Assembly (NCBI GenBank): GCA_022385755.1
Contig: MU278348.1
Span: 531,035-595,034 of the forward strand
Length of the DNA stretch: 64,000 nucleotides
DNA from: Trametopsis cervina
Lineage: Eukaryota > Basidiomycota > Agaricomycetes > Polyporales > Irpicaceae
Direction: 5' to 3'
Position numbers and translations under genes: made by a program. The notes under the pieces were generated by a model. It did not search any database. It was not told where the DNA came from and saw only the letters and a program-made list of their open reading frames with translations. Positions 1 through 9,937 of the stretch are shown here, piece after piece (positions within the stretch are counted from its first letter, which is position 1; each line of letters starts with the position of its first letter).

Positions 1-1
1 G

Positions 2-1324
2 CCGGGATACGATTTCTGGCACGTATGTGAGAAGATTCGGGAGGTCCTCCATCAACTGGGCTTCGTTCTCGCAGAAGGTCTGCTGCGCCTCCACATTTTC
101 CACTGACGAACAACGCCTATCTGACACTATTCCTATCCAGGACCCCATTTTTACACCCTGATGAACCAATTCCCACATTCGTTCCTCCAGCCAGGTCGTC
201 ATGAGACCATCCCGATGTCACTGACCTACATCTTCGTCGCCGTCGCCCGTCGACTGGGCATCAACGCCGCACCCGCCAATTTCCCTGGGGTGGTGCAGGT
301 GCACCTGCGTTCTCCCGACCCGTCGGAGCCTCCGAGGCTCCTGGATATGCGCGGAACAGACCCCGCAGCGCCGTTGCCAGGTGCCTCGTTCATCGAGACG
401 CTGCCCCACATCCTGCCCGCCGCGGATGAATACACGCGCCCGGCGTCGGCGTCCGCGATGCTCTCGCGCGCGTCGAATAATATCATCATGTTCATGCGGT
501 ACGAGCGGACGTACGGCGAGAACATGTCCTCGCCGTGGTCGCTCGAGGCGCACGAGGCGGCGTTCTACGCTACGTCCTCATGGGTGGTCATGGAGTCCCA
601 GGCGGAGCAGCTCATACCGTGCCCGCCGGAGTCGAAGCCGCTCGACGTGGTCGCCGTCGTGCTGGATGCGATATGTCCTGCGTTGGAGGACGTGCCGAGG
701 AGCGCTGTGAGCACGTATTGTCAAAAAGTCCTCGAGTCGGACGAGGAGAAGGCGACGCAGGTGACGTATCGCTCGAAATTCCCCGCCGTGAAGTACTTTG
801 TGGGTTTGCTTTTCAAGCATAGACGGTATAACTACGTCGGCTGCATATTCGGTTGGGACGTAAGTGCTCTATTTTGAAGTCAACGCTGGTTGGGCAGGGT
901 TACTCACTGCTACGCTATTTGTTGTGATAGCCGATATGCAAGCAGTCCCCAGCGTGGATCGAAGAGATGAACGTCGAGGCTCTGCCGCACGGTAGAAACC
1001 AGCCGTTCTACCACGTCTTCGCCACAGACGGCCACCCTCGATGTAAGTCTCTCTTCACATTCCTCACATTTCACACATTCCATGGACTCACCATATCCTC
1101 CAGACGTAGCACAGGACAACATCGTCCCCTCGCCGCCGAGCAAAGCAACTCTTCCGTGGCTGTACAAATGCCGCTCAGCTTTCAGTCGGTATTTTGTCGA
1201 CGTCGACCTGGACGCGGCGACGGGGTTGGGACGGCTCATTACGAGCACAGAGCTGCAGAGTGCTTACCCGGAAGACGAACAGTACGGCGCGGGATGGATA
1301 CATGGGTGGTTGGACTCTGACTGA
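2..1324 (+). CDS. FBXO21-like protein: transglutaminase-like core plus YccV/HspQ-type domain (5' partial)
   Basis: Exons are 2-77, 141-859, 931-1042 and 1104-1324; the 5' end lies outside the window. The 63-nt first intron joins frames so that the protein reads into PHFYTLMNQ, followed by a segment rich in Pro, Met and Ser (ETIPMSLTYIFVAVARRLGI) that is typical of the transglutaminase-like domain of F-box only protein 21. The last part (YVGCIFGWDP, GRNQPFYHVFATDG, YVAQDNI) is the YccV/HspQ-like fold, known as hemimethylated-DNA binding in bacteria and found at the C terminus of FBXO21. In animals FBXO21 is a substrate receptor of an SCF ubiquitin ligase. The F-box itself would lie upstream and is not seen, so the ubiquitin role is inferred from family architecture. 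Confidence 0.85.
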
Positions 1325-1607
1325 TTGCATGTGAAGAGACTGGTGCTGTTGCATAGCATGTAGTTACCTTCTATATGTTGGCGTCGGTGACAATCTCGCG
1401 TGTATAGACGGATTCATTGACATGTGCACTATATCAATGCTGTCAAAGCACTACAAATTAGGTTGTTCGAGAAGGTACACTACTGTAGGAGAAGATGGTC
1501 GTGAAAAGATCATGAATACAGTCAACAAACTGTGGTTACAGTGACATCAACCAGGATGGACGAGCGATAACAACGATAGCAAATACAAAGATAGGTATAA
1601 AGATGAG

Positions 1608-2997
1608 CTAATGGGATATATGTGAGTGAAGTGTTGACAGGAAATACGATGGATGGTGTTCGGAGGGGCTGGTACCAAGGTCCGGGGTATCAAGTTCCTC
1701 GTGAAGACGACCTATGCCATGGTCTTTCAGCGCCTCGACGACAGAGAGCAATGGAGGTATAGCGAGGATCAATGCAAAGATCTGCACGAGAAGATATTAG
1801 GATGTCAACTTCTAGCATATCTGCGTATATCGTATACGCACCTGTCCGAAACCCCATTGCCCGTCGGAGTTGTCGGCTGCCGGATTCCGTTTGAGTAGTA
1901 ACTCGGTATTGACGATGAAGTACACGACGATGACGACGTGCATGACGGTGAGGGACAGAAACATGGGGTCTACGTAGGCTGTGGGTGGCTTGGGTCGTTG
2001 CATGGGTCCTAGGTCGGATGCAGGAGTGAATGGCTGGAAGGGTGGATAAGGTGGGTAAGGTGATGGTGGTGACAGGCCAACGCAGACCAAGGGGGTAGGC
2101 ATTTGTATCTGGGTAACAGAAGATGAACGGGGAAGGCTGAATGATTCGGAGGACTTGGCATCTACTGCTAAAGGCCTCGGGTTCTCCTCGTCGTAGCGCA
2201 GGTGAGCTCTGCTCTTTACAGCGTGAACACGCTTTCTGTGGATCGTAAATTCATGAAGCGTGACGAATATGTAGAATGCAGCCAATAGGGTCGTCGCGGC
2301 GAGTCCTAGCTTTTGGCCAGAGCCAAGCGCGTCGAACTCGACGCCAAAGAACGCGATGTATCGCACTGAGGGGGCACAATCGTCTTGGTTTCCGAAGGTT
2401 TCCACTCGGGCCCTAGGAAGTGGGCGCGTTAGGTGGCACTGTAGGCTTGGTATTTCTTGGTACTCACCAAACATAGAACGTGAGCGCCATAGAGAAGAAG
2501 GTCTGCATCGTGGCGAGGTACTGGACCTTGCTCACAGACGTCTTGATAGTGGTCTCTCTCTGCTGGTGTTCAGCTCGAGCTGCCGCAGCTCTCTGTCTCG
2601 AATACGATGCCAGTGATAGGAACGTTCCGAAGTTCGATAGCCTAATAGGATATACTGAGCATTAGCGCTATGAAAGTCAGAGCTTATTCTGTCCACCACG
2701 TACCAGACCAAATTACCAACTGTCAACGCTTGAAAAAGCGACATTTGATTCTGTGTTGCTTGCACGACGGCTGAGATGGTCAAGCCGAAGCTCGTGAAGA
2801 CGGACAAGCATAGTGCGCCGGGAGCATCTTGGGAGGAACGGTCCACAAGAAATACTATCGGTATGTTGTTCAGTATCCTAGGACCGTATTTAAACTTATA
2901 CGTGCCACTCACCAAGCAGGAAACTCTGCAGATAGAACGACAACCTCACCCCGATACCACTGATGTCTGGGTTGACTGCCTGCCCGGTACAGTCCAT
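1608..2997 (-). CDS. Seven-helix fungal membrane protein, family of unknown function
   Basis: Exons 5'->3' on the minus strand: 2997-2913, 2854-2704, 2641-2468, 2412-1842, 1781-1608, giving 384 aa. It starts MDCTGQAVNPDISGIG and has seven hydrophobic stretches. The fourth is followed by a soluble loop (FGNQDDCAPS), and a Pro-rich cytosolic-type loop precedes the sixth. The motif NPDISGIGVRLSFYLQ, then DAPGAL and FGLTISAVVQA, then NLVWLSNFGTFLSLASYSRQ, and a final helix after WGFGQ are recurrent in a large family of uncharacterised Agaricomycete membrane proteins (from memory, no search done). A 60-nt last intron (1782-1841) is favoured because reading through it ends the protein before the seventh helix. 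The function is unknown. Confidence 0.75.
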
Positions 2998-3545
2998 GCG
3001 AAGGATGTACGCTGAAGCGTAGGTGTCGGAGGGCTCGTTACCACGACAGGAGGTGGTGGAGGTTCGGAAAGACGTTATACATGGCCGACGAGATTGACGG
3101 GTCTGTCGGAGAACATAAGCATTACTTTGGAGGCAGTGTACGTCGGATGAGCAGGTAGACTGCGCAGTGTGCTCGCCGAGAGCCGTATTGCTCGGAGCGG
3201 AGACCGCCAAGCGGAAGTCACGGCGTTACAGCACGGATCACCAGAGCGGGCTCCGAGAGCGTGACGAGGACCCAAAACTAGTCTTGCATCCTCATCCCCA
3301 CTCACCATCGAGCTCGGCCCCAGGTATACTATGGTGTCTCGAAAGCCAAAGCAACCCATTGCTATGTTGATACAGGCGGCGCGTAGCCCAGGTGCGTCAT
3401 GCTCTCCGTTCGAGGGCGCTCGGCTAACTAGTGTGGTACCAGATCTACGAAAATCCCGAGATAAATACCTTGACGATGGTCTCAAGGTGCCACATTGACC
3501 GCGCCTACCTCTTTCACCAACCACCCCCATCCTTGTGTACACAAC
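2998..3545. other. Divergent intergenic region
   Basis: This stretch lies between two divergently transcribed genes and should hold both promoters. The antisense open frame across it (down from 3818) has no recognisable motif and overlaps the DUF7726 first exon. I see no repeat or RNA gene. Confidence 0.5.
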
Positions 3546-4440
3546 ATGCCTCGCGTTCCCAGGGGAAGAAACACAGCCGCCAGCCTGGCGCATATTGACC
3601 GGGTCATGGAACTTCATGGCTATCCACCTATTGGTCCACCAGTGGCACCAGTAGCATCGACAGAGCGCGACGACACGTCGGCTGCGCCGTCTACCACTAC
3701 CGCTTCTTCTAGCAATGCTACGAAGCAGACCGAAGCTACGACTAAGACCGCTGCGAAGCCTAAGAATTGGTCTGAAGTAGAACTTGAAGTCGCAGAGGAT
3801 GTGAGTTATCATTTTCATTATACGCGTTCAGACATCGCTGCGACGCGTCGCGACGCGATTGAGACGCGTTGATCTACTATGGCTATGGCTGACAAGCTTT
3901 TACAGGGCGAAATTCCTGTCTAGTAAGTCGAAACACGACGCAAACGCGTCCAGAGTTGACCCGTCGCGTGCAGTGATGATTGCAACGACATCAGGAGAAA
4001 GATACGCGCTCTGCAGCAAGAGTCTGGTTTCAAGGTACGTACAGCTCGTTAGCGTATGGTGTAGGTATTCACCGAATACGCGAAGATTACGACCTGGCTG
4101 AAGGAGATCGGCAACGTGAATAACAACTCCTACCAACGTTTCAGTGAGTCCTTCATGGCGCGTCACGCTATTCGGCTGAACTGAGCTCCACCGTAGTGAA
4201 AGCGTCTGGCCCCACCGGTGGTGCAGAAAACGGTACCTATTACTGCGCGTAAGTGCGATACCCCATGCATCCACAGATGTAGGCTCAAACTCGCTCGTCA
4301 GATACATTTACTTCGAAAAGAGGCGCGTTCTTGAAGGAAAGAAAAAGACTGCGAAACGTATTCGCTCTGAAGACGAGTTTCCCCTAGGCAGACCTCTGCA
4401 GGACGACCGCAGGGTTAAATACGTTTGGGCCCGTAAATAA
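3546..4440 (+). CDS. DUF7726-type protein, possible DNA-binding role
   Basis: Exons: 3546-3800, 3906-3922 (17 nt), 3974-4034, 4086-4143, 4197-4248 and 4302-4440; 193 aa. An N-terminal Ser/Thr/Ala-rich stretch of about 75 residues is followed by WSEVELEVAEDGEIPVYDDC, then NDIRRKIRALQQESGF, a helix around TTWLKEIGNVNNNSYQRF, GTYYCAYIYFEKRRVLEGKK and a basic tail. This layout matches the fungal DUF7726 family as I remember it; the helix-turn-helix-like part suggests nucleic-acid binding, which is inference. The ATG at 3546 is the first in frame. Two acceptors are possible for intron 3 (30 nt ending at 4064 or 51 nt ending at 4085). I used the longer one because 30 nt is below any other intron in the window. 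Confidence 0.7.
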
Positions 4441-4766
4441 TTGTCCTGATAGCGCAGATGCCTGAGCCCTGGTGTGCGTTTCCGTCGATGGCGACTGGAC
4501 CACCTCGAGATCTTCTGTTACGGAACCATCTATTACTTCGCTGTTTATTCATTTATGTAGAACTGCTGTATCTTGCTATCTGTTACCTATAATACCTAAT
4601 TTTTCCCATATCGATACAGTCATGTTTTGTTTTCCTCCCGCTGTAGCAGAATGCAATTTTGATCTACTTCCCCTGTCAGCTCGGAGTACCGCGTCTAATC
4701 TGATCTGACCAGCCGCCGATCTGGTCAGCCTCAGACTGCATATACGCTCCTCTCACATCTCTACGC
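4441..4766. other. Intergenic region
   Basis: AT-richer 3' flank of the DUF7726 gene and promoter of the RCC1-repeat gene. No feature is recognised. Confidence 0.4.
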
Positions 4767-6065
4767 ATGTTACCACACACCCTCATCTCCGCAGGCTCAA
4801 ACGCGCGAGGGCAACTTGCAATAGGTGACACCGAGGATGCACACTCATTCACATCATGTTCGTTCACAGGTTGCGCAATGGGGACACTCCCATCCGGCAC
4901 CGTGCGCATCGCGAATATAGCGTGCGGGGCCGACCACACGTTGATCATCCTCGAACGCGCCGCGAGTCCCTCCGATAGCTCAAGAATGGAGCTCTGGGGA
5001 TGCGGCAATGGATCCGCAGGCCAGCTGGGACCGGGCATGACATCCGTGACACAGGTCTTCCACCCACTTGACCTCGATCTCGGTGGACTCGGCTTGGAAG
5101 ACTACGAGCCGGTGCTTGTGGACGCGTGCTGGGAGACGTCGTATGCTGTGCTGCGGCACCTTGGGCGCGACGATGTCTTGCTGTCGATGGGGGCCGACGA
5201 TTTCGGTGACTTGGGCATTGGAGGGGCGAGATCCAGGGAAAAGCAGGTCCATGTTGTTGATCTACGGAAACATCTTACGCAGGAACATACACCGACTGGG
5301 TCTTGGTGTTTGAGAGTCAAGTCAATCACTACGGGCATTCACCACATCTTGGTTCAACTGGTCACCTCCGACCAAGATGGAACACCCGTCGAGTCTTTCA
5401 TCGGCTGGGGCAGTTCACGACACGGCCAACTCGGCGAGTGGACATACCCAACGACAGGGCGTCCACTTGCGATGCTATTATCCCCACAACCAATAACCCT
5501 ACAGGACCAGACACCGACCACACAGATATCCGCCGGCACACAGCATACCGTCAGCCTCCACGAATCGGGAAGGGTGTCAGCCCTAGGCTCGAACCGTAAA
5601 GGCCAAATCGCGGGGCTGGCAGACCTAACTGGCGTGTCAGCCGTCGGGTGTACATGGCACGGGACGTATAGCGTTATACGGCACGATGAAGCATGGTCCA
5701 TCGTCTCGACGGGCTTCCATACCAGAGGCCAGCTCGGACGACGGCTTCCAGCGGATACGGTCAGCCACCCTCCGGGAGACGTCGACTTTCCGTTCTCGCA
5801 TAACACGCATGAACTGGTCAAGATGGCCTGTGGGAGCGAACATGTGTTGTGTCTGTTCAGAGTCACCTCTGATGCCGGCCACCCGCCTCGCTCAGAAGTT
5901 TGGGGCTGGGGCTGGAATGAACACGGCAACCTAGGTCTGGGAACTACGGATGACCAGACACTTCCGATCAAACTTTGGCCGCAAGAAGAGGCTGACGGTC
6001 ATCAGCCCCAAGCGGTCGACGTGTGGGCAGGCTGTGGTACCAGTTGGATTGTGCTTGACAGTTAG
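4767..6065 (+). CDS. RCC1-repeat seven-bladed beta-propeller protein
   Basis: Intronless, 432 aa, beginning at an ATG. Seven RCC1-like blade motifs are visible in order: SAGSNARGQLAIG, WGCGNGSAGQLGPG, SMGADDFGDLGIGG, GWGSSRHGQLG, ALGSNRKGQIAG, STGFHTRGQLGR and GWGWNEHGNLGLG. These alternate with segments ending in GADHT, GIHH, GTQHTVSL, GCTWHGTYSV, GSEHVLCL and GCGTSWIVL. The length and single propeller resemble yeast Ats1/Kti13 (partner of Kti11 in Elongator-dependent tRNA modification and diphthamide synthesis) or human SERGEF more than nuclear RCC1 itself. Assignment within the superfamily is inference; the fold call is firm. Lack of introns sets it apart from its neighbours. Confidence 0.85.
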   Translation: MLPHTLISAGSNARGQLAIGDTEDAHSFTSCSFTGCAMGTLPSGTVRIANIACGADHTLIILERAASPSDSSRMELWGCGNGSAGQLGPGMTSVTQVFHPLDLDLGGLGLEDYEPVLVDACWETSYAVLRHLGRDDVLLSMGADDFGDLGIGGARSREKQVHVVDLRKHLTQEHTPTGSWCLRVKSITTGIHHILVQLVTSDQDGTPVESFIGWGSSRHGQLGEWTYPTTGRPLAMLLSPQPITLQDQTPTTQISAGTQHTVSLHESGRVSALGSNRKGQIAGLADLTGVSAVGCTWHGTYSVIRHDEAWSIVSTGFHTRGQLGRRLPADTVSHPPGDVDFPFSHNTHELVKMACGSEHVLCLFRVTSDAGHPPRSEVWGWGWNEHGNLGLGTTDDQTLPIKLWPQEEADGHQPQAVDVWAGCGTSWIVLDS

Positions 6066-6308
6066 CCTCCTCACACATGTATGTCCATGTCAGCCTCTAT
6101 GAAAACATTAATTTGCCCTAAAGTCGAATACATGCTGATTATAGTTTGTTACATGGGTTTCACTTGTGAATTACGGATGATTGTAAGATATTAATGAGAA
6201 ACTCGATGACGGAGAAATGAATGAATGAATGTCGATGCTGTGACGGTAAGCTTCCGCAGCTTGGGGGTGTTGAGGTAGAATGTTGTATGCTGGTATATGT
6301 CCGTACGC

Positions 6309-7324
6309 TCAGGATCGGAATGAGTAGGTGAACGTCAAGAGAAGCGAGGCGCCAAAGATCACGTCGGCGTCGAATCCAGCTCGGTATTCAGGTGGGATGA
6401 CGATAGCATCGAGACTGCCAGAGCTAGAGATGCGAGGGCGCTTGTCGTTCATATCGTTCTCGTTGTCATCGCCGACTTTTTTGTTGCCAAGATCATCGTC
6501 GAAGTCTACCAGAGTATCCTCGTGTTCGTATTCATCCTCAGTTTCGTCGTCGTACGCGTCCAGATCCCCAGAAGGCTGAAGTCGTTGCCGTTTTGCCATC
6601 CTCGCGCAAGCCCATTCCAGAATCGGCTTTCTCTTCCTGTCAGCGTTTTCCTTGTCAGCCTCTTGAGCGGCTCCAGAAGACCCGTGGAACCTTTTAGAAA
6701 GAGGGCTAGACATAGCAGAAGTGAGAGCTGAGTCTGGCAAGCTCGGCGGGGTCGATGGCAGATGCTCCCAGAGTTCGCGCTTGTTCTGACGGTAGGACAT
6801 AGGAGGCTGAGGGGTCAGCCTCTCCGAGGAAGACCGAGAAGACGAAGACACAGTAGGTTGACGCGAGAGTTGGCCGTTGCGCTGTGAGACTGTGCTAAGA
6901 GGCTGACGAACCATAGCCTGTGGTGCCGAATTCACGATCAAGGACTGTTTCTTTGCTAACTGACGGCGATTCTGGAACCAGACCGTGACGGTACGCGTAT
7001 CCCTTCGCGGTATATTAGTATAAAAATGATGTTGGCAGTGCACTCTATAGTATCTTCTTACATTCCGACTTCATCACCCAGGGTCTGCTTTTGCTCGCGC
7101 GTAGGATGAGTGTCCCGCTGGTAGAGGGCCTCAAGCTGCTCAAGCTGCCTGTCTGTCATACGATGCCGCGGCTTCTTTCCCTTGTCAGAGAACGGCGTTC
7201 CCGTTCTCGATGAGCGGTTGGACGCGGGGAGCCTGAAGACGTTGGCGGCGCCGTCAACGACGACGGGCTCTTCCTGCTCGTCTGCAACGCGCATCGCGCG
7301 GGTGGTACGTGCAGGGGGACGCAT
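6309..7324 (-). CDS. Homeodomain transcription factor (paralog A)
   Basis: Exons 7324-7062 and 7002-6309; 318 aa. The homeodomain spans about residues 49-108 (KPRHRMTDRQLEQLEALY ... VTVWFQNRRQLAKKQ) with the helix-3 signature WFQNRR, so Gln at position 50 and the DNA-contacting Asn at 51 are present. It is a normal 60-residue domain, not a TALE type. C-terminal to it are a Ser-rich region, an LWEHLPSTPPSLP motif (from residue 165), an LEWACAR motif (216-222) and an acidic stretch. The 59-nt intron splits the codon for Met88, 11 residues before Asn51. The ATG at 7324 is the first in frame. It is divergent from the MscL gene and paralogous to the homeodomain gene at 8615-9609. Nuclear; targets unknown. 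Confidence 0.85.
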
Positions 7325-7632
7325 GCTGTTGACCTGGGGGGAGGGGGGCTTGGAGGAAGACGGGGGCGGTTTTTGGTATCGGTCTTGAAGCCGTCGACGT
7401 CGTGGTGGTTGAACCAGAACAATTCCCAAATTGGACGGACGCGCACGAAATCGAGTTTTGATGGCTGACTGTGACGCCCGTGACGTATGGGTGACAAGGC
7501 GTGAATCTCTGCGTGCGTGACCGCGATATGACGTCGGAAGGTGTGGCGGAGGCAGATATAAAGTGAAGGTCTGCTAGACTCTGCCACTCCTTATCGTCTC
7601 GTACCCCTTCGCCGCTGTTCGATATCACAATA
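7325..7632. promoter_or_regulatory. Bidirectional promoter of homeodomain gene A and MscL gene
   Basis: The 308 bp between the two start codons holds three TGACG(T) elements (near 7472, 7481 and 7529), resembling CRE/ATF half sites, plus a TATA box for the channel gene. Binding is inferred from the motif only. Confidence 0.4.
7557..7563 (+). promoter_or_regulatory. TATA box of the MscL gene
   Basis: TATAAAG lies 70 nt upstream of the channel start codon, a usual distance for fungal TATA promoters. Confidence 0.5.
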
Positions 7633-8415
7633 ATGGCACGCTCATTTGACAGAGAGGGTGTTGAAGAGCGATTACTCGGCAGTGGCAATTTCCTCGTTCG
7701 TCGCGTACAATCCGCATGGTCGAATTTCCTTGGTGAGTAGTAATGGCAGCGTAATAAGCCAATGACATTCACTTATCGTGCCATAGACTTCCTGGGGCGA
7801 GATAATGTCCTAGAAGTTGCCGTCGGTCTTATGTGAGTACCTTGTATTTATTATTGCTTAGACCTTTCTAACGTCACTGCAGGATCGCAACATCGTTCAC
7901 CGCTGTAGTCAACTCTCTAGTGTCAGATGTCCTACTTCCCCCCATATCCCTTCTTCCTTTTATGTCCCACAAGAACCTCCCCGAGAAGTTTGCTGTCCTA
8001 AGGAAGGGCCCACACGGTGATGAGGGCTACAACACCGTGGAACAGGCCAGAAACGACGGGGCAGTCATCATGTCCTATGGGTATGCTCTTTGCATGCTAT
8101 CTGCAGCGTATTTGCTCAAAAAATAACAGTATCTTCATTGACAAGACCCTCACATTTATCTCCCTGGGCTTGGTGCTTTATGGCATCGCTCAGACGTATG
8201 CTTTCTTCTCCAAGGACTCAATTATCAAGCACACTGTCCGGTGTCCATATTGCAGGAAATACATCTCAGAGAAGGTACGTCCTCGCTCGATCCACTATAT
8301 CACACGACTGCTGACGTCCCCACCACAGGCGAAGCGATGTGTCAATTGCACCAGCTGGGTGGACGGGAGGGAAGAGCGAGAGTCGAGTGCTGTCGCTCAT
8401 GACGGCACTCGCTAA
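7633..8415 (+). CDS. MscL-type large-conductance mechanosensitive channel with C-terminal zinc ribbon
   Basis: Exons: 7633-7732, 7787-7832, 7883-8080, 8130-8274 and 8329-8415; 191 aa. The N-terminal helix runs into FLDFLGRDNVLEVAVGLMIA, the first membrane helix of MscL (F..RGNV.DLAVG in bacteria), and TM2 is at about 117-143 (FIDKTLTFISLGLVLYGIAQ). Between them lies the periplasmic-type loop. The bacterial C-terminal helical bundle is replaced by four cysteines as CPYC (153, 156) and CVNC (167, 170), a zinc-ribbon pattern, followed by a charged tail. Expected role: tension-gated, non-selective pore relieving osmotic stress; the membrane in which it sits is not clear. It lies between the two homeodomain paralogs and is convergent with paralog B. 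Confidence 0.85.
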
Positions 8416-8614
8416 CACACGGTCCAGCCTTGTATTTTACACATGTATAAACCAAGTGCATCTCATGCATAATGAATATTACTGTTCCAGGTATTACATA
8501 AAGGGTCGTGACGTTGAACATAGAGCGTAGGGATAGTACAAACAACAGTGCAAGTAGTACGAAAGCAAGAAAGCGACAGCCATCCAGGAAAAGACATAAA
8601 GTAACAAACCATTG

Positions 8615-9609
8615 TCATGAGTTGTGGACCTTGAATCCGAGAAGAGCCATTGCCGCCTCCACATCCTCCGCCGGAGTCTCCGTATCCATTGCACCCTTCC
8701 CATCGAAGCTTTTGTTTCTGCGGTGGGTATGAACTTCGATGGACGATAAGGAAATACTGGTGTCCGGGGTGATCATATTCTCGTCCTCGTCAAGGTCACT
8801 ATCGTCGTCCAGAATACTGTCGAGATCCAGCTCTGGGACCTCGGGGTGCTCCTCTACGATGTCCTTCGATTCCTTTTTCTTTTTCCTATCAACGCGGTCC
8901 CTCGCGCATGCCCACTCGAGAGACTTTAGCGCTTTCGACTGAGGAGGGAGGTTGGATAACATATCCGTCTCTTTAGTAGGAGACGAAGGTGGGAGCTGAG
9001 GGGAAGAGAGCAGGTGGTCCCACAGACAAGGGTTCTCGCCCTCGTTGCCCGAGCTTTGTTGGCGTACAGGGAAAGCTGACTTGTGTGGTAGGGTGTTCTT
9101 ACGAGGAGTGAGAGGAGGACGTAGTAGAGCGAGAGATTCTTTCTTTTCTCTAGAAGAGACAATGGAATCCAGCGATATTGAGGAGTTGCGACGCAGGAAT
9201 GATCTCTGCTTGGATGGGTTCGCCGGCGTACCGGAATGACGGCCTCCCAAACCAAACACATTCTCCGACATGAGCGCAGTGGCACGGTTCCATGCGATAG
9301 ATTTCTTCTTCATGCTTCTTCGTTTGTTCTGAAACCATACATTGACCGCCTTCAACTCCCTGAAACGAACGCAAGGTAAGTTGTAAGCTTAAGCCCGTTT
9401 GAGCGCATATATGCAGTCTAGTTTACTCACAGGTTGAGCTCGTGTGCGAGATCAGCGCGTTCTTCTTTAGACGGATGCGACTTGAATTCATAAAGACTGT
9501 GCAATGCCTGCAACTGTTCTGGAGACATGCGTCGCTTCATGAACGGGATATTCGTCGCGGCAGTGTCTGTTGAGCTCGTACTGAGCGATCGAGCTACAGG
9601 AGCAGACAT
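8615..9609 (-). CDS. Homeodomain transcription factor (paralog B)
   Basis: Exons 9609-9431 and 9359-8615; 307 aa, starting at an ATG. The homeodomain is about residues 23-82 (FMKRRMSPEQLQALHSLY ... AVNVWFQNKRRSMKKKS) with WFQN (Asn71 equals homeodomain position 51). The 71-nt intron splits codon 60, again 11 residues before the Asn, in the same phase as in paralog A. Downstream are LWDHLLSSPQLPPSS (from residue 172), LEWACAR (207-213), a lysine-rich patch (RKKKKESK) that could be a nuclear signal, and an acidic stretch. The shared intron and C-terminal motifs show that the two genes come from a duplication. It is probably a DNA-binding regulator; the gene set around it is not that of a mating-type A locus. 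Confidence 0.85.
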
Positions 9610-9937
9610 CGCGCCCTATTAATCCGCTAATATGGTATCCGTCTTGTCCAAGAACACGCGTCGCCGCGTATCGAGCGTCGGTCGATTATCCGTCGGGCTT
9701 GAGGGGTCGGGTTGAAAGCGGCGGATAATCTCGAAATTCAACCGCGTCAGACATCTGAGAGGTCGGCACCGAACAAACAATGCACAATAACGCGCTCCTC
9801 ACGTGGGACGCGTCGCATTACCACGTGTCCTAAAGGGACTTGAACCACCAAACAACTTAGGTGCGCAAATAGCACAAATGTGAAGACTTCGGGCGTCAGG
9901 ATATTGTCAGGAAATACGATTTCATAGATGTATAAAT
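9610..9937. other. Intergenic region upstream of homeodomain gene B
   Basis: Contains the 5' flank of homeodomain gene B and the 3' end region of the F-box gene. It holds a perfect 9-bp inverted repeat, listed separately. Confidence 0.4.
9684..9730. repeat. Inverted repeat in the promoter of homeodomain gene B
   Basis: GATTATCCG at 9684-9692 is mirrored by CGGATAATC at 9722-9730, with a 29-bp spacer, 75-121 bp upstream of the start codon. It may be a dimeric regulator site; a chance match is possible. Confidence 0.4.

Noticed and set aside
3075..3818. Minus-strand open frame of about 247 codons
   Set aside because: It overlaps the DUF7726 first exon antisense, has no family motif and is Arg/Ser-biased like a shadow frame.
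6309..9609. Mating-type A (HD1/HD2) locus
   Set aside because: Both homeodomains are 60-residue non-TALE types on the same strand, there is no HD1-HD2 divergent pair, and neither mitochondrial intermediate peptidase nor the beta-flanking gene is nearby.
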